Assembly (NCBI GenBank): GCA_016776605.1
Contig: JADHTB010000002.1
Coordinates: 1 to 64,000, forward strand
Length of the DNA stretch: 64,000 bases
Reading direction: 5' to 3'
Origin: Alphaproteobacteria bacterium
GTDB lineage: Bacteria > Pseudomonadota > Alphaproteobacteria > GCA-2731375
The notes beneath the pieces were generated by a model that saw only the letters and a program-made list of their open reading frames with translations, had not been told where the DNA came from and did not search any database. Below, in pieces: positions 52,872 through 63,309 of this stretch. The translations under genes were made by a program, and so were the position numbers. Positions within the stretch are counted from its first letter, which is position 1. Every line of letters begins with the position of its first letter.

Positions 52872-53255
52872 TCAGTCTTCGCGCCGGTGGCAGACCGCCT
52901 GAATTTTGTTGCCGTCAGGGTCGCGCACATAGGCGCCGTAATAATTAGGATGATAGTGCGGGCGCAGCCCCGGCGGCCCTTCATCGCTGCCCCCGTTGGC
53001 CAATGCGGCGGCGTGAAAGGCCCGCACGGCGGTACGGCTGGGGGCAAGAAAGGCAACATGGCTGCCGTTGCCGGGGCTGGCGGCTGCTTCGTCGAAAGGC
53101 GACAACAGCCAGAATTGATTGCCGTTGGGGCTGCCATAGCCCGCATGGCCGTCGCCGCTGGTGAAACGCTCATGGCCCAGGATCGCCAACACGGCGTCAT
53201 AGAACGCGGCGGCACGGCCGAAATCATTGGTGCCGACAGTGACGTGGCTGAACAT
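52872..53255 (-). CDS. VOC family protein (glyoxalase/bleomycin-resistance fold)
   Basis: A 127-residue vicinal-oxygen-chelate protein: HVTVGTNDFGRAAAFYDAVL at the start and YYGAYVRDPDGNKIQAVCH at the end, the paired beta-alpha-beta-beta-beta modules. His3-type and the Glu/Gln metal positions are only partly identifiable (the usual final Glu of xIE is Q in KIQAV), so metal binding may be altered. It lies between metY and a methyltransferase, 14 and 10 bases away, on one strand. Confidence 0.86.
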   Translation of the reverse strand: MFSHVTVGTNDFGRAAAFYDAVLAILGHERFTSGDGHAGYGSPNGNQFWLLSPFDEAAASPGNGSHVAFLAPSRTAVRAFHAAALANGGSDEGPPGLRPHYHPNYYGAYVRDPDGNKIQAVCHRRED

Positions 53256-53269
53256 ATCCGAGAGCCCCC

Positions 53270-54574
53270 TCAGGTCCGCGCCAAGGCCTGTTCCAGATCG
53301 GCAATCAAATCGGTGGCGGTTTCGATGCCGATGGAAAGGCGGATGACATCCGCGCCGGCGCCCGCGGCTTCCTGTTGCTCCGGCGTCAATTGACGATGGG
53401 TGGTGGAGGCGGGATGAATGATCAGGCTGCGGGTATCGCCCACATTGGCCAGGTGGGAAAATATCTCAACCGCATTGACCACGGTTTCACCGGCGGCAAA
53501 ACCGCCCTTGACGCCAAAGGTAAAGACCGCGCCAGCGCCTTTGGGTAAATATTTCCGGGCCAGGGCGTGATAGGGACTGGCCGGCAGGCCGGCGTAGGAC
53601 ACCCAGGCGACCTTGGGGTGGGAGTCCAGGTATTCGGCAACCACCTGGGCGTTGGCGCAATGGCGGTCCATGCGCAGCGGCAGGGTTTCCACGCCCTGCA
53701 ACAGGTTCCAGGCGGATTGCGCCGACAGGGTCGGGCCATAGTCGCGCAAGGCCACCGCCCGCATGCGCATTGAAAAGCCGAAATCGCCAAAGGTCTCGGC
53801 GAAAGTCAGGCCGTGATAGGCCGGGTCCGGCTGGGTCATGCAGGGGAATTTGTCGTTCTGATACCAATCGAACCGGCCGGATTCCGCGACCACCCCGCCC
53901 ATGGTGTTGCCATGGCCGCCAATATATTTGGTGGCCGAATGCACAACAATATCGGCGCCCCAGTCGAACGGCCGGCACAGATAAGGCGTGGCCAGGGTAT
54001 TGTCGACCACCAAAGGTACGCCCCATTCGCCGGCGACCTTTGCCAAGGCTTCCAAATCCAGCACCACGCCGCCGGGGTTGGCCAGGGCCTCGCAAAAGAT
54101 GAACTTGGTGTTTTCGTTCATCGCCGCGCGCAAGGCGTCCACATCGGTCATATCCGCGAAATGACAGGTCCAGCCCAGCTTGGCGAAGGACAGGCCGAAC
54201 TGGGTGATTGAACCGCCGTATAGATTTTTCGAGGCGACGAATTCATCTCCCGTTTCCAACAAAGTGGCGGCGAGCAGGAACTGTGCCGCATGGCCCGTGG
54301 CGCAGGCCACCGCGGCGCGGCCATTTTCCAGGGCGCAGACTCTTTCCTCCAGAACCGAAACGGTGGGGTTGGTCAGACGGGAATAGATAAAGCCGAATGT
54401 TTGTAGATTGAACAATTCCGCCGCGTGCTCGGCGTCTTGAAAGACAAAGGCGTTGCTTTGAAAGATCGGCGTACTGCGGGCCCCGGTGGTGGGATCGGGC
54501 CGGGCGCCGGCATGTACGGCCAGGGTCTCGAAACCGTATTCCGGCTCGTTACTGTCTTCGGGTGTGGAAGTCAT
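53270..54574 (-). CDS. metY: O-acetylhomoserine sulfhydrylase (aminocarboxypropyltransferase)
   Basis: A 434-residue Cys/Met-metabolism PLP enzyme. Schiff-base Lys216 is in HSATKYIGGHG; FIYSRLTNPTVSVLEERV, ALANPGGVVLDLEAL and VSYAGLPASPYH are typical of MetY, which uses sulfide and O-acetylhomoserine to make homocysteine. The ATG at 54574 overlaps the stop of the CoA-binding gene (ATGA). Because metY is internal to an operon there is no room for its own SAM riboswitch. Confidence 0.94.
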   Translation of the reverse strand: MTSTPEDSNEPEYGFETLAVHAGARPDPTTGARSTPIFQSNAFVFQDAEHAAELFNLQTFGFIYSRLTNPTVSVLEERVCALENGRAAVACATGHAAQFLLAATLLETGDEFVASKNLYGGSITQFGLSFAKLGWTCHFADMTDVDALRAAMNENTKFIFCEALANPGGVVLDLEALAKVAGEWGVPLVVDNTLATPYLCRPFDWGADIVVHSATKYIGGHGNTMGGVVAESGRFDWYQNDKFPCMTQPDPAYHGLTFAETFGDFGFSMRMRAVALRDYGPTLSAQSAWNLLQGVETLPLRMDRHCANAQVVAEYLDSHPKVAWVSYAGLPASPYHALARKYLPKGAGAVFTFGVKGGFAAGETVVNAVEIFSHLANVGDTRSLIIHPASTTHRQLTPEQQEAAGAGADVIRLSIGIETATDLIADLEQALART

Positions 54575-55104
54575 GCTCTGGGTGCCTTCAAAACTTTGGA
54601 CGTGATAATGCGGGTATTGATGCCGCTCCAGGAAAGTTCCCCCGACAGCCGGGCGAATTCGATTTTCGGGCAGCGGTCCATGATCACCTGCATGCCAGCG
54701 GCCTGGGCCAGTTCGGCCGCCGCGTCGTTGCGAATGCCCAGCTGCAGCCACAACACCTTGATTTGCTTATCCGCCGCCAGGGCAACCGCTTCCTCCGCAA
54801 CGCCCAGGGCCGCTTCCGAGGCGCGGAAGACATCCACCATGTCAATCTGGCCGGGCACGTCGGCCAGGGTCGCGTATACCGTCTCGCCCAGAATGACCGT
54901 GCCGGCACGGCCTGGATTGACCGGGATAACCCGATAGCCCCGGCGTTGCAGGTATTTCATGGCGAAATAGCTGGGACGCTTCCAATCACCGCTGGCCCCG
55001 ACCAGGGCAATGATGCGCACGCTGGAGAGGATATCGCGCAGCATCTCATCGCTGTAATGCAAAATTTCCGTCATCGGGTTATCTGTCATCGGGTCATCCA
55101 TCAT
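54571..55104 (-). CDS. CoA-binding domain protein (YccU-like)
   Basis: A 177-residue single-domain protein with the CoA_binding_2 Rossmann fold: IIALVGASGDWKRPSYFAMKYL, YRVIPVNPGRAG and VLWLQLGIRNDAAAELA. Members bind CoA but mostly have no known reaction. Its ATG overlaps the upstream enoyl-CoA hydratase stop by 4 bases and its stop overlaps metY by 4 bases. Nearby ATG-ACA/ACG repeats in the first 12 codons give alternative starts. The tight arrangement implies co-regulation with metY. Confidence 0.88.
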   Translation of the reverse strand: MMDDPMTDNPMTEILHYSDEMLRDILSSVRIIALVGASGDWKRPSYFAMKYLQRRGYRVIPVNPGRAGTVILGETVYATLADVPGQIDMVDVFRASEAALGVAEEAVALAADKQIKVLWLQLGIRNDAAAELAQAAGMQVIMDRCPKIEFARLSGELSWSGINTRIITSKVLKAPRA

Positions 55105-55916
55105 CGGTCACGCCAGACCGGTTCGCGTTTTTCCACGAAGGCGGAGATGCCTTCCTGGGCGTCCTCGGCCAACATGTTTTGGACCATCACCTCGCTGGCC
55201 ATGGCGTAAGCGTCTTTCAGATCCATATCCAGTTGCCGGTAGAACGCCTCCTTGCCGATACGCAGCGTATAGCTCGATTTCTTGGCGATCAACTGGGCGA
55301 ACTGCATTACCGCGCCATCCAGTTCCTCCGCCGGCACATGGCGGTTGATCAGGCCGAACCGGTGCGCGGTTGGGGCGTCCATGGCCTCGCCGGTCAGCAG
55401 CATCTCCATGGCGTGTTTGCGCCCCACGTTACGGCCCAGGGCGACCATGGGGGTATGGCAGAACAATCCGATATTAACGCCGGGGGTGGCAAAGCGGGTG
55501 GTATCGTCGGCCACCGCCAGATCGCAACTGGCGACAAGTTGACAGCCGGCGGCGGACGCGACCCCATGCACCTTGGCGATTACCGGTTTGGGGCAATGCA
55601 CCACGGACTGCATCAGTTCGCAGCATTGCGCCATCAGGGCCCGCCGCGTCTCCACTGTTTTCAGGGACGTGATTTCCTTCAGGTCATGACCGGCGCAAAA
55701 GCCCCGCCCGGCCCCTTCGATAATGACCACGCGCGCGGCGGGATCGGCCGCGATGGCGTCCAATGCATCCTGCAACAGACGCATCAGCCCACTGGATAGA
55801 CTGTTGAAGGCCTCGGGCCGGTTCAGGGTCAGATGCACGATGCCGTTGCCCCGATCCTCGCGTAACAACATGTCACTGATTTTCGCGTCAGAAACGGGGG
55901 ATGCTTCGGCGGTCAT
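55101..55916 (-). CDS. Enoyl-CoA hydratase
   Basis: A 271-residue crotonase: GRGFCAGHDLKEI (first oxyanion hole) and HGVASAAGCQLVASCDLAVA (second). The positions of the two catalytic Glu of true hydratases are not both acidic here (FCHTPMVALGRNVG), so the exact activity is open. The C terminus EGISAFVEKREPVWRDR is the usual tail. First gene of the operon that also holds the CoA-binding and metY genes. ATG preceded by AAGGAG. Confidence 0.88.
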   Translation of the reverse strand: MTAEASPVSDAKISDMLLREDRGNGIVHLTLNRPEAFNSLSSGLMRLLQDALDAIAADPAARVVIIEGAGRGFCAGHDLKEITSLKTVETRRALMAQCCELMQSVVHCPKPVIAKVHGVASAAGCQLVASCDLAVADDTTRFATPGVNIGLFCHTPMVALGRNVGRKHAMEMLLTGEAMDAPTAHRFGLINRHVPAEELDGAVMQFAQLIAKKSSYTLRIGKEAFYRQLDMDLKDAYAMASEVMVQNMLAEDAQEGISAFVEKREPVWRDR

Positions 55917-56100
55917 GGCGTTTCTCCTTAATATGCACCGCTCTTTTTATACCCGACCTGCGCCGGGGCGTCACGCCGGGTAATTGTTTCGGGCGGTTCA
56001 TTCCCCCCGGCTTGCGTCGATTAACTTCAGATTATTGTTGCACCAGGGTCGAACGCGGGGATTATGAAGGCGACAATAATGAACCCGAAAGAGGACGCCC

Positions 56101-56670
56101 ATGCCACGCATACCTTATGCCACGGTTGACGACCCAAGCCTGGATCCAGAGGCGGCAGCGCTTTTGGCCAAGATGCAGCCCCTGAACATTTTTAAAATTC
56201 TGGCCCATGGCGGCGGCTGTTTCGGCGCCTATACCCGCCTCGCCACGGCGCTGTTGTATAAGAGCAAGATCGATCCGGTCCTGCGCGAAATGGCCATTGT
56301 CCGCGCCGGTATCCTGTGCGGCTCTACCTATGAAGTGTTCCAGCACGAAAAGATCAGCCGCGACGTCGGCATGGCGGAGGCTAAACTACAGGCCTTGAAG
56401 ATCGGCCCCGACGATCCGGTTTTCGACCAGACGGAGCGGGCGGTGTTGCGCCTGACGGACGAGATCGTAAAAAACGTCAAGGCCTCGGACGAAACCTTTA
56501 ACGCCGCCGCCGCGCTGTTCGAGCCTCAGGAAATGGTGGAACTGGTGATGTGCATCGGCTTTTATGTGATGACTTCGGCTTTTCTGGAAAATTTCGAGGT
56601 AGAAGTGGAACCGCCCGAAGTGCAGAAAATGATCAATATGACAACCAAGGGCGGCGGCAAGGGAACCTGA
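56101..56670 (+). CDS. Carboxymuconolactone decarboxylase family protein
   Basis: A 189-residue AhpD-like all-helical protein. The signature helix reads REMAIVRAGILCGSTYEVFQHEKI: one Cys and a His nine residues later, not the CxxC of AhpD peroxidases, so thiol peroxidase activity is unlikely and it belongs to the gamma-carboxymuconolactone decarboxylase-like branch. The second half has DEIVKNVKASDETF and VELVMCIGFYVMTS. ATG with GAGGACGCCC upstream. Stand-alone gene before tRNA-Leu. Confidence 0.88.
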   Translation: MPRIPYATVDDPSLDPEAAALLAKMQPLNIFKILAHGGGCFGAYTRLATALLYKSKIDPVLREMAIVRAGILCGSTYEVFQHEKISRDVGMAEAKLQALKIGPDDPVFDQTERAVLRLTDEIVKNVKASDETFNAAAALFEPQEMVELVMCIGFYVMTSAFLENFEVEVEPPEVQKMINMTTKGGGKGT

Positions 56671-56690
56671 TCGGGCACCCGAATGCGGCC

Positions 56691-56719
56691 TTCGCAGGAA
56701 GAATCTTCTGTGCTATAGA
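56691..56719 (+). promoter_or_regulatory. Predicted promoter of tRNA-Leu
   Basis: TTCGCA (56691-56696), 17-base spacer, TATAGA (56714-56719), about 40 bases upstream of the mature tRNA. A 6-bp hairpin CCCGCG/CGCGGG at 56726-56740 lies in the 5' leader. Confidence 0.5.
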
Positions 56720-56759
56720 GTGCCGCCCGCGCATCGCGGGGGTGGAATTTCCGTCAAAT

Positions 56760-56846
56760 GCGGGCGTGGCGGAACTGGTAGACGCGCCAGGTTTAGGTCC
56801 TGGTGGCTTAACAGTCGTGGGGGTTCGAGTCCCTCCGCCCGCACCA
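56760..56846 (+). tRNA. tRNA-Leu (anticodon TAG)
   Basis: A class II (long variable arm) tRNA of 87 nt with encoded CCA. Acceptor stem GCGGGCG pairs with CGCCCGC, the anticodon stem-loop is CCAGG-TTTAGGT-CCTGG (anticodon UAG), the variable arm is about TGGCTTAACAGTCGT, and the T arm is GGGTTCGAGTCCC. Discriminator A. Confidence 0.97.
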
Positions 56847-56942
56847 ATTGCGGACTGGTCAAAACATAGGCTGGTCAACGCGGCTAAAATGGCATAACTG
56901 GGGCCTGACTGGGCCAAATTAATAGATTGAGCGGGAAAATCC

Positions 56943-58355
56943 ATGCAGGTTAGTGAAACCTTGTCCGAGGGCTTGAAGCGCGAATACAAAGTAGTGGTGG
57001 AAGCCGCCGAGATGGCAGCTAAGGTTACCGACCGGCTGACGGATATTGCGAAAGAGGCAAAGATGCCCGGCTTTCGTACCGGCAAGGTGCCTGTCACAAT
57101 TTTGCGCCGGACCTATGGCCGACAGATTTTAGGCGAAATTCTGGAGCAGACGGTCAACGAGGCGACCACTGAAACCTTGGAAAAGCATGCCCTGAAACCG
57201 GCCATGCAGCCGAAGATCGAGGTGGTGTCATTCGACGAGGGCGCGGATCTGGAATACACCATTCAGCTGGAGGTGATGCCGGAATTCGAGCCCATGGATT
57301 TCGCGGCCCTGTCCCTGGAACGCGTGGTTGCCGATATCAGTGATGCGGAAATTGACGAACGGGTTAATTCCCTGGCCCAGCAGTTCAAGGAATTCACCGA
57401 TGGCGCCGAGGGCCAGGCGGCCCAGGACGGCGATACCGTGGTGATCGACTTCAAAGGCAGCGTCGACGGAGAATTGTTCGATGGCGGCACGGCCGAGGAA
57501 CATAGTCTCGAACTTGGTTCCAACTCATTCATTCCGGGCTTTGAAGAGCAACTGGTGGGCGTGAAAAAGGGCGATGAGATCACCGTCACGGTCAACTTCC
57601 CCGATGAATATCAGGCTGAACATCTGGCGGGCAAAGAGGCTGAATTCGCCGTCACCGTGCGTGAGGTCAAGGTGCCGTTGCCGGTTGCGGTCGATGACGC
57701 CCTGGCCACGAAACTGGGCCTGGAAAACCTGGGCGCCCTGAAGGACGCGGTGCGCGAGCAGAGCGAAAAAGACTATGCCGAATTTTCGCGCGGCAAGCTG
57801 AAAAGGCTGTTGCTGGATGCCTTGGCCGAAAACCACGATTTTGAAGTGCCTCCCTCTTTGGTTGATGGCGAGTTCGAGCAAATTTGGGGCCAGGTCGAAG
57901 CGGATTTGAAACAGCAGGAAAAGACCATCGCCGATTTGGACAAGCCCGAGGAAGAAGCGCGGGCCGAGTACCGCGAGATCGCGGTACGGCGGGTGCGCCT
58001 GGGATTGCTGCTGTCGCGCGTGGGCAATGATAATAACCTGACGGTTACCCAGGACGAAGTGAACCGGGCCATGGCGACGCAGGCCCAGCGCTTTCCGGGT
58101 CAGGAACAGCAGATCTTTGAATTCTACCAGTCGAACCCGGAAATGCGGGCTCAGTTGGAAGCGCCGATCATGGAAGACAAGGTCGTGGATTTCATTCTGG
58201 AAATGGCCCAAGTCAGCGAAAGCAAGGTCAGCGTCGAAGAATTGGTGCGCGACCTGGATGACGAGGAAAGCGCCAGTGAAGATGGTGCCGGTGAAGATGG
58301 TGCCGGCGCGGATACGGCCGCCGCCGACAAGCCGGCCGACAAAGACGACAACTAG
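56943..58355 (+). CDS. tig: Trigger factor
   Basis: Tig, 470 residues, the ribosome-bound chaperone with peptidyl-prolyl isomerase activity. The ribosome-docking signature is PGFRTGKVP near 40-48; the FKBP domain (about 150-250) includes [20 protein letters not shown]; the C-terminal helical arms follow. A 40-residue tail is acidic with a repeated [10 protein letters not shown] and a run of Ala/Asp/Lys, longer than in E. coli. Heads the tig-clpP-clpX-lon order. Confidence 0.97.
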   Translation: MQVSETLSEGLKREYKVVVEAAEMAAKVTDRLTDIAKEAKMPGFRTGKVPVTILRRTYGRQILGEILEQTVNEATTETLEKHALKPAMQPKIEVVSFDEGADLEYTIQLEVMPEFEPMDFAALSLERVVADISDAEIDERVNSLAQQFKEFTDGAEGQAAQDGDTVVIDFKGSVDGELFDGGTAEEHSLELGSNSFIPGFEEQLVGVKKGDEITVTVNFPDEYQAEHLAGKEAEFAVTVREVKVPLPVAVDDALATKLGLENLGALKDAVREQSEKDYAEFSRGKLKRLLLDALAENHDFEVPPSLVDGEFEQIWGQVEADLKQQEKTIADLDKPEEEARAEYREIAVRRVRLGLLLSRVGNDNNLTVTQDEVNRAMATQAQRFPGQEQQIFEFYQSNPEMRAQLEAPIMEDKVVDFILEMAQVSESKVSVEELVRDLDDEESASEDGAGEDGAGADTAAADKPADKDDN

Positions 58356-58384
58356 TCAATTCGCATACAAGGCGGTGGAACCTG

Positions 58385-59047
58385 ATGAGAGATCCGATAG
58401 ATATCTATATGAATACCCTGGTGCCCATGGTGGTCGAGCAGACCAACCGTGGCGAACGTTCCTACGACATATACTCCCGTTTGCTAAAGGAGCGCATCAT
58501 CTTCGTGGTGGGGCCGGTGCACGACACCATGGCCAGCCTGGTGACGGCGCAATTGCTCTTTCTGGAGGCCGAGACCCCCAAGAAAGATATTTTTATGTAC
58601 ATCAATTCTCCGGGTGGGGTGGTCACGTCCGGCTTGGCGATTTACGACGCAATGGGCTACATCCGCCCCGACGTCTCCACATTATGCACTGGTCAGGCGG
58701 CCTCCATGGGCTCCTTGCTGTTGGCTGCCGGCGCCGCCGGCAAACGCTATAGTCTGCCGAATTCGCGGATCATGGTGCATCAGCCTTCGGGCGGCTTTCA
58801 GGGGCAGGCCACGGATATCGAAATCCAGGCCCGCGAAATCATCGAACTGCGGGCGCGGCTGAACCAGATCTACATGCACCATACGGGACAGACCCTGGAG
58901 GTGATTGAAAAGGCCATGGACCGCGATACATTCCTGACGGCGGACAAGGCCAAGGATTTTGGTTTGATCGACGATGTGGTTGTAAAGCGCCCGGTTCCAA
59001 CGGATGAAGATGAAACTGGCAGCGGCGATGACGATAAGAAGAAATAA
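58385..59047 (+). CDS. clpP: ATP-dependent Clp protease proteolytic subunit
   Basis: ClpP, 220 residues. Catalytic triad Ser107 (GQAASMGS), His132 (MVHQPSGG) and Asp181 (NxD position in [18 protein letters not shown]). [16 protein letters not shown] is the substrate-strand region. The short N-terminal propeptide is cut off in the mature enzyme in other species; the sequence shows [22 protein letters not shown] terminus acidic then Lys-rich (DDDKKK). Works with ClpX, encoded 267 bases downstream. Confidence 0.97.
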   Translation: MRDPIDIYMNTLVPMVVEQTNRGERSYDIYSRLLKERIIFVVGPVHDTMASLVTAQLLFLEAETPKKDIFMYINSPGGVVTSGLAIYDAMGYIRPDVSTLCTGQAASMGSLLLAAGAAGKRYSLPNSRIMVHQPSGGFQGQATDIEIQAREIIELRARLNQIYMHHTGQTLEVIEKAMDRDTFLTADKAKDFGLIDDVVVKRPVPTDEDETGSGDDDKKK

Positions 59048-59104
59048 GGGGACACAGGGAGATCAATCCTTTTTAACGAATTATTGATCGCCAGGGCACT
59101 ACAT

Positions 59105-59133
59105 TTGGTCCTATATGGTTGTGTAGCTAGATT
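59105..59133 (+). promoter_or_regulatory. Possible promoter upstream of clpX
   Basis: TTGGTC (59105-59110), 17-base spacer, TAGATT (59128-59133) in the 267-bp clpP-clpX gap. The gap shows no hairpin terminator I can identify. Weak match, so only suggestive. Confidence 0.28.
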
Positions 59134-59314
59134 CGTACGGGCGTCCGTTGGTGGGATCCATGGTCTGTTAGGATCGCCATTGGCCGCCTAACTGGCCTTG
59201 ATGACCGAAGCCGGATCTACGGTTGATGGTTTGCGTGGAAAAGGCCAAATTTTTAACGCCGCCGGGTTGGCAGGAATTCTCCAATCCGATCGGCAAAGTC
59301 GAGCAGGGGTTAAG

Positions 59315-60580
59315 ATGACGAAGCTTAGCGGCGGCGATTCCAAAAATACGCTGTACTGTTCCTTCTGCGGTAAAAGCCAACACGAAGTGCGCAAGCTGAT
59401 AGCCGGTCCAACCGTATTTATCTGCGATGAGTGCGTCGAATTGTGCATGGATATTATTCGCGAAGAGAATAAGTCCACGTTGGTCAAAGCCGATGACGGC
59501 GTGCCCACGCCACAGGAAATTTGCGATGTCCTTGATGATTACGTGATCGGGCAGCAGCATGCCAAAAAGGTGCTTTCGGTGGCCGTGCATAACCACTACA
59601 AGCGCCTGAACCACGGCACCAAAAGTAGCGATGTTGAAATTGCCAAATCCAACATATTGCTGGCTGGCCCGACAGGTTGCGGCAAAACCCTGCTGGCGCA
59701 AACCTTGGCCCGTATTATCGACGTCCCCTTCACCATGGCCGACGCCACGACGTTGACGGAAGCCGGTTACGTGGGCGAAGACGTGGAAAACATCATTTTG
59801 AAGCTGCTGCAGGCCGCTGATTACAATGTAGAACGGGCCCAGCGCGGCATTGTCTACATTGACGAGGTCGATAAAATCAGCCGCAAATCCGACAACCCCT
59901 CTATCACCCGCGATGTTTCGGGCGAGGGGGTGCAGCAGGCCCTGCTTAAAATCATGGAAGGCACCGTCGCGTCGGTGCCGCCCCAGGGTGGGCGCAAGCA
60001 TCCCCAGCAGGAATTTCTGCAGGTGGACACCACCAATATCCTGTTTATCTGTGGCGGCGCCTTTTCCGGCCTGGAAAAACTAATAGCCAACCGTGGTCAG
60101 GGCACCTCGATCGGATTTGGCGCCGATGTGCGCGATCCCGATGACCGCGGGACAGGCGAAATACTGCGTGGTGTCGAGCCGGAGGATCTGCTGAAATTCG
60201 GATTGATCCCGGAATTTGTCGGCCGCCTGCCGGTGGTCGCCACATTGGAGGATCTGGACGAAGAATCGTTGGTGAAAATCCTGACTGAGCCAAAAAATGC
60301 ATTGGTCAAGCAGTACCAGCGCCTGTTCGAAATGGAAGATACCAAACTGGCTTTTTCCGACGACGCCTTGCATGCCATCGCGCGAAAGGCGATCGCCAGA
60401 AAGACTGGTGCCCGTGGATTGCGTTCGATCATGGAGAGCATTTTGCTGGATACCATGTACGAACTGCCATCCCAGGAAGGTGCCGAGGAAGTGGTAGTCA
60501 ATGGTGAAGTGGTCGAAGGGCGGGCGCAACCTCTCTACATCTATGCCGAACGTCAGGATGACGTTGGAACCGGGGCATAG
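59315..60580 (+). CDS. clpX: ATP-dependent Clp protease ATP-binding subunit ClpX
   Basis: ClpX, 421 residues, the AAA+ unfoldase of ClpXP. N-terminal C4 zinc-binding domain ([15 protein letters not shown], then ICDECVELC), Walker A GPTGCGKT at 118-125, Walker [11 protein letters not shown], pore-loop region [11 protein letters not shown], and sensor 2 in [10 protein letters not shown]. The ATG at 59315 has CAGGGGTTAAG upstream; the frame continues upstream to 59198 but those residues are not part of the family. Confidence 0.98.
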   Translation: MTKLSGGDSKNTLYCSFCGKSQHEVRKLIAGPTVFICDECVELCMDIIREENKSTLVKADDGVPTPQEICDVLDDYVIGQQHAKKVLSVAVHNHYKRLNHGTKSSDVEIAKSNILLAGPTGCGKTLLAQTLARIIDVPFTMADATTLTEAGYVGEDVENIILKLLQAADYNVERAQRGIVYIDEVDKISRKSDNPSITRDVSGEGVQQALLKIMEGTVASVPPQGGRKHPQQEFLQVDTTNILFICGGAFSGLEKLIANRGQGTSIGFGADVRDPDDRGTGEILRGVEPEDLLKFGLIPEFVGRLPVVATLEDLDEESLVKILTEPKNALVKQYQRLFEMEDTKLAFSDDALHAIARKAIARKTGARGLRSIMESILLDTMYELPSQEGAEEVVVNGEVVEGRAQPLYIYAERQDDVGTGA

Positions 60581-60646
60581 GCGGCGCTGCGGAGCGGTGC
60601 ATCCAGCGATTAAAGACGGTATCCGCCACGGTTGTTGGTGTCAGCC

Positions 60647-60675
60647 CTTGATCTTGGACTGGCCAAACGCCATCT
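60647..60675 (+). promoter_or_regulatory. Possible RpoH (sigma-32) promoter of lon
   Basis: CTTGAT (60647-60652), 17-base spacer, CCATCT (60670-60675), in the 218-bp gap before lon. This resembles the alphaproteobacterial heat-shock consensus (CTTG around -35, C-rich CCATNT around -10). Lon is a heat-shock protease in many bacteria. No experimental support. Confidence 0.4.
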
Positions 60676-60798
60676 CTATTCATGTAGTCGAAAATATAAT
60701 CGCGCTGAATGTTGCCGCCCCGACGGCGGGTAAGACGTGAATATTGCCCTTCATGACGTAGCCCAGATGGGACGGGCGTTTAAGTATAAGGTTTCAAA

Positions 60799-63204
60799 AT
60801 GAACGATATTTCCAAGATTGGCACCTACCCGGTTTTACCGTTGCGGGATATTGTGGTTTTTCCGCATATGATTGTGCCGCTGTTCGTGGGCCGCGAAAAA
60901 TCCGTGCTGGCGCTTGAAGACGTGATGCGGGAAGACAAGCAAATACTGCTTGTGACGCAGAAAAATGCCGCTCAGGACGATCCCAACCCGGAAGATATTT
61001 ATCTGATCGGCACCGTCGCATCGGTCTTGCAATTATTGAAACTACCCGACGGCACCGTCAAAGTGCTGGTGGAAGGCGGGGCCCGCGCGCGGATTGCCTC
61101 TTATACTCAGAACGAGGCTTTTTTCGAAGCGCATGGCGAATTGATTGCTGAATCCGGCGACGAAGGCGAAGAAGTCGAGGCTCTGGTCCGTACGGTTGCC
61201 AATCAGTTCGAGCAATATGTGAAGTTGAACCGGAAAATTCCGCCTGAGGTGCTGGTCTCCGTCAATCAAATCGACGAGCCGTCAAAACTTGCCGATACCG
61301 TTGCTTCGCACCTGGCGTTGAAGATCCCTGAAAAGCAGGACCTGCTGGAAATCGCGTCGGTACACGAGCGGCTGGAGCGGGTCTATTCCCTGATGGAATC
61401 CGAGATCGGGGTGATGCAGGTTGAACGAAAGATCCGCAGCCGGGTTAAGCGCCAGATGGAAAAGACCCAGCGGGAATATTATCTGAACGAACAGATGAAG
61501 GCGATCCAGAAGGAACTGGGCGAGACGGAAGACGGACGAGACGAGTTGCAGGAACTCGAAGATAAGATCAAGGAAACCAAGTTTACCAAAGAGGCGCGCG
61601 AGAAGGCCACGGCGGAGCTGAAGAAGCTGCGTAATATGAGCCCCATGTCGGCGGAAGCCACGGTGGTGCGCAATTATCTGGATTGGATGCTGTCCATTCC
61701 ATGGAAGAAGCGCTCCCGTATATCCAAGGATCTGGACAACGCGCAGAAAATTTTGGACGAGGACCATTACGGGCTGGAAAAGGTCAAGGAGCGGATACTC
61801 GAATATCTTGCCGTGCAACAGCGCACGAACCGGGTCAAGGGCGCCATTCTGTGTTTGGTCGGACCGCCAGGTGTCGGCAAAACATCACTGGGCAAGTCCA
61901 TCGGCCGGGCAACAGGCCGCGAATTCGTCCGCATGTCCTTGGGTGGCGTGCGGGACGAGGCCGAAATCCGCGGCCACCGCAGAACCTACATTGGTTCCAT
62001 GCCGGGCAAAATTATTCAGGGCATGAAAAAGGCCAAACGCAGCAATCCCCTGTATCTGTTGGATGAGATCGACAAGATGGGCGCCGATTTTAGGGGTGAC
62101 CCAGCCTCGGCCCTGTTGGAGGTTCTCGATCCCGAGCAGAACAATTCTTTCAACGATCATTATCTGGAGGTCGATTATGACCTTTCCGATGTGATGTTCG
62201 TGACGACCGCCAATACCCTGCGTCTGCCGCAGCCGCTTTTGGACCGCATGGAAGTGATCCGAATCTCCGGCTACACGGAGGACGAAAAGCTGGAAATCGC
62301 GCGGCGCCATCTGATTGCCAAGGTGATCAAGGAAGCCGGCCTGAAAAAGGACGAGTGGTCTATTTCCGACGGCGCGCTGCGCGACTTGATCCGCTATTAC
62401 ACGCGGGAGGCCGGGGTTCGGAACCTGGAACGGGAGTTGGCCAATCTGGCCCGCAAGGCGGTGCGGGACATCATCCAGAAAAAGCACGAAACCGTCAAAC
62501 TGGACCGCCGCAATCTAGGTAAATATGCCGGTATCCGCCGCTTCCGTTATGGCGAGATCGAGGAAGAAGACATGATTGGCGTGGTCACCGGCCTCGCATG
62601 GACGGAAGTGGGCGGTGAGTTGCTGACCATTGAATCCCTGGTGCTTCCGGGTAAGGGGAACATGAAATATACCGGCAAGCTTGGCGACGTGATGCAGGAA
62701 TCTATTCAAGCCGCGGCCAGCTATGTCCGGGCCCGTGGGCTGGATTTTGGGATCAAGCCGACGGTCTTTTCAAAACGTGATATTCATGTTCATGTCCCCG
62801 AGGGGGCGACGCCTAAGGACGGCCCGTCCGCCGGTGTGGCCATGTGTGTGTCCATCATATCCACGCTGACTCGCGTTCCGATTCGCCGCGATATTGCCAT
62901 GACAGGGGAAATTACCTTGCGCGGCCGGGTTCTGCCCATCGGTGGTTTGAAGGAAAAACTGCTGGCGGCTTCGCGCGGCGGCATAAAAACCGTGCTGATT
63001 CCGAAGGATAATGAAAAGGACCTGGCGGATATTCCTGACAATGTGCTGAAGGAGGTGGATGTGATACCCGTCACCAGCATCGATCAGGTGCTCGAACACG
63101 CCCTTGTAACACGTTTGGTGCCTATAGAATGGCCTGAAGACGAGGATGAGGATGAAATAAAGGTATCGGAACGCAAGGATAGTGAAAGTCTAGTCACCCA
63201 CTAG
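60799..63204 (+). CDS. lon: ATP-dependent protease Lon (LonA)
   Basis: LonA, 801 residues. An N-terminal substrate domain ([19 protein letters not shown]) and coiled coil precede the AAA+ module with Walker A GPPGVGKT at 355-362 and Walker [11 protein letters not shown]. The protease domain has catalytic Ser677 in DGPSAG and Lys720 in GGLKEKLLA. It degrades misfolded and regulatory proteins; in Caulobacter it controls DnaA and CcrM. A strong terminator follows, then the HU gene. Confidence 0.98.
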   Translation: MNDISKIGTYPVLPLRDIVVFPHMIVPLFVGREKSVLALEDVMREDKQILLVTQKNAAQDDPNPEDIYLIGTVASVLQLLKLPDGTVKVLVEGGARARIASYTQNEAFFEAHGELIAESGDEGEEVEALVRTVANQFEQYVKLNRKIPPEVLVSVNQIDEPSKLADTVASHLALKIPEKQDLLEIASVHERLERVYSLMESEIGVMQVERKIRSRVKRQMEKTQREYYLNEQMKAIQKELGETEDGRDELQELEDKIKETKFTKEAREKATAELKKLRNMSPMSAEATVVRNYLDWMLSIPWKKRSRISKDLDNAQKILDEDHYGLEKVKERILEYLAVQQRTNRVKGAILCLVGPPGVGKTSLGKSIGRATGREFVRMSLGGVRDEAEIRGHRRTYIGSMPGKIIQGMKKAKRSNPLYLLDEIDKMGADFRGDPASALLEVLDPEQNNSFNDHYLEVDYDLSDVMFVTTANTLRLPQPLLDRMEVIRISGYTEDEKLEIARRHLIAKVIKEAGLKKDEWSISDGALRDLIRYYTREAGVRNLERELANLARKAVRDIIQKKHETVKLDRRNLGKYAGIRRFRYGEIEEEDMIGVVTGLAWTEVGGELLTIESLVLPGKGNMKYTGKLGDVMQESIQAAASYVRARGLDFGIKPTVFSKRDIHVHVPEGATPKDGPSAGVAMCVSIISTLTRVPIRRDIAMTGEITLRGRVLPIGGLKEKLLAASRGGIKTVLIPKDNEKDLADIPDNVLKEVDVIPVTSIDQVLEHALVTRLVPIEWPEDEDEDEIKVSERKDSESLVTH

Positions 63205-63281
63205 TTGTAGCCATGGTTGCTGCGTACGGGCGGCGGAAGTGTATCCAGAAGGCCGGGTGACCATCGTCACAAAAGTTGTGG

Positions 63282-63304
63282 AAAACCGGGTTTGACCCGG
63301 TTTT
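63282..63304 (+). terminator. Rho-independent terminator of lon
   Basis: Stem AAAACCGGG (63282-63290) pairs with CCCGGTTTT (63296-63304), loop TTTGA, followed by TCCTTTT. It lies about 80 bases after the lon stop and directly before the HU promoter. Confidence 0.85.
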
Positions 63305-63309
63305 TCCTT

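Noticed and set aside
52862-53227. N-terminal extension of the methyltransferase at 52247-52861
   Set aside because: The upstream part lies wholly over the VOC-family gene in a different frame and lacks similarity to methyltransferases.
55917-56100. SAM riboswitch ahead of the metY operon
   Set aside because: The 184-bp region shows no SAM-I or SAM-II core that I can recognise, and metY is the third gene of the operon.
59198-59314. N-terminal extension of ClpX
   Set aside because: The extra 39 residues do not resemble ClpX, whose zinc-finger domain begins right after the ATG at 59315, which has its own ribosome-binding site.
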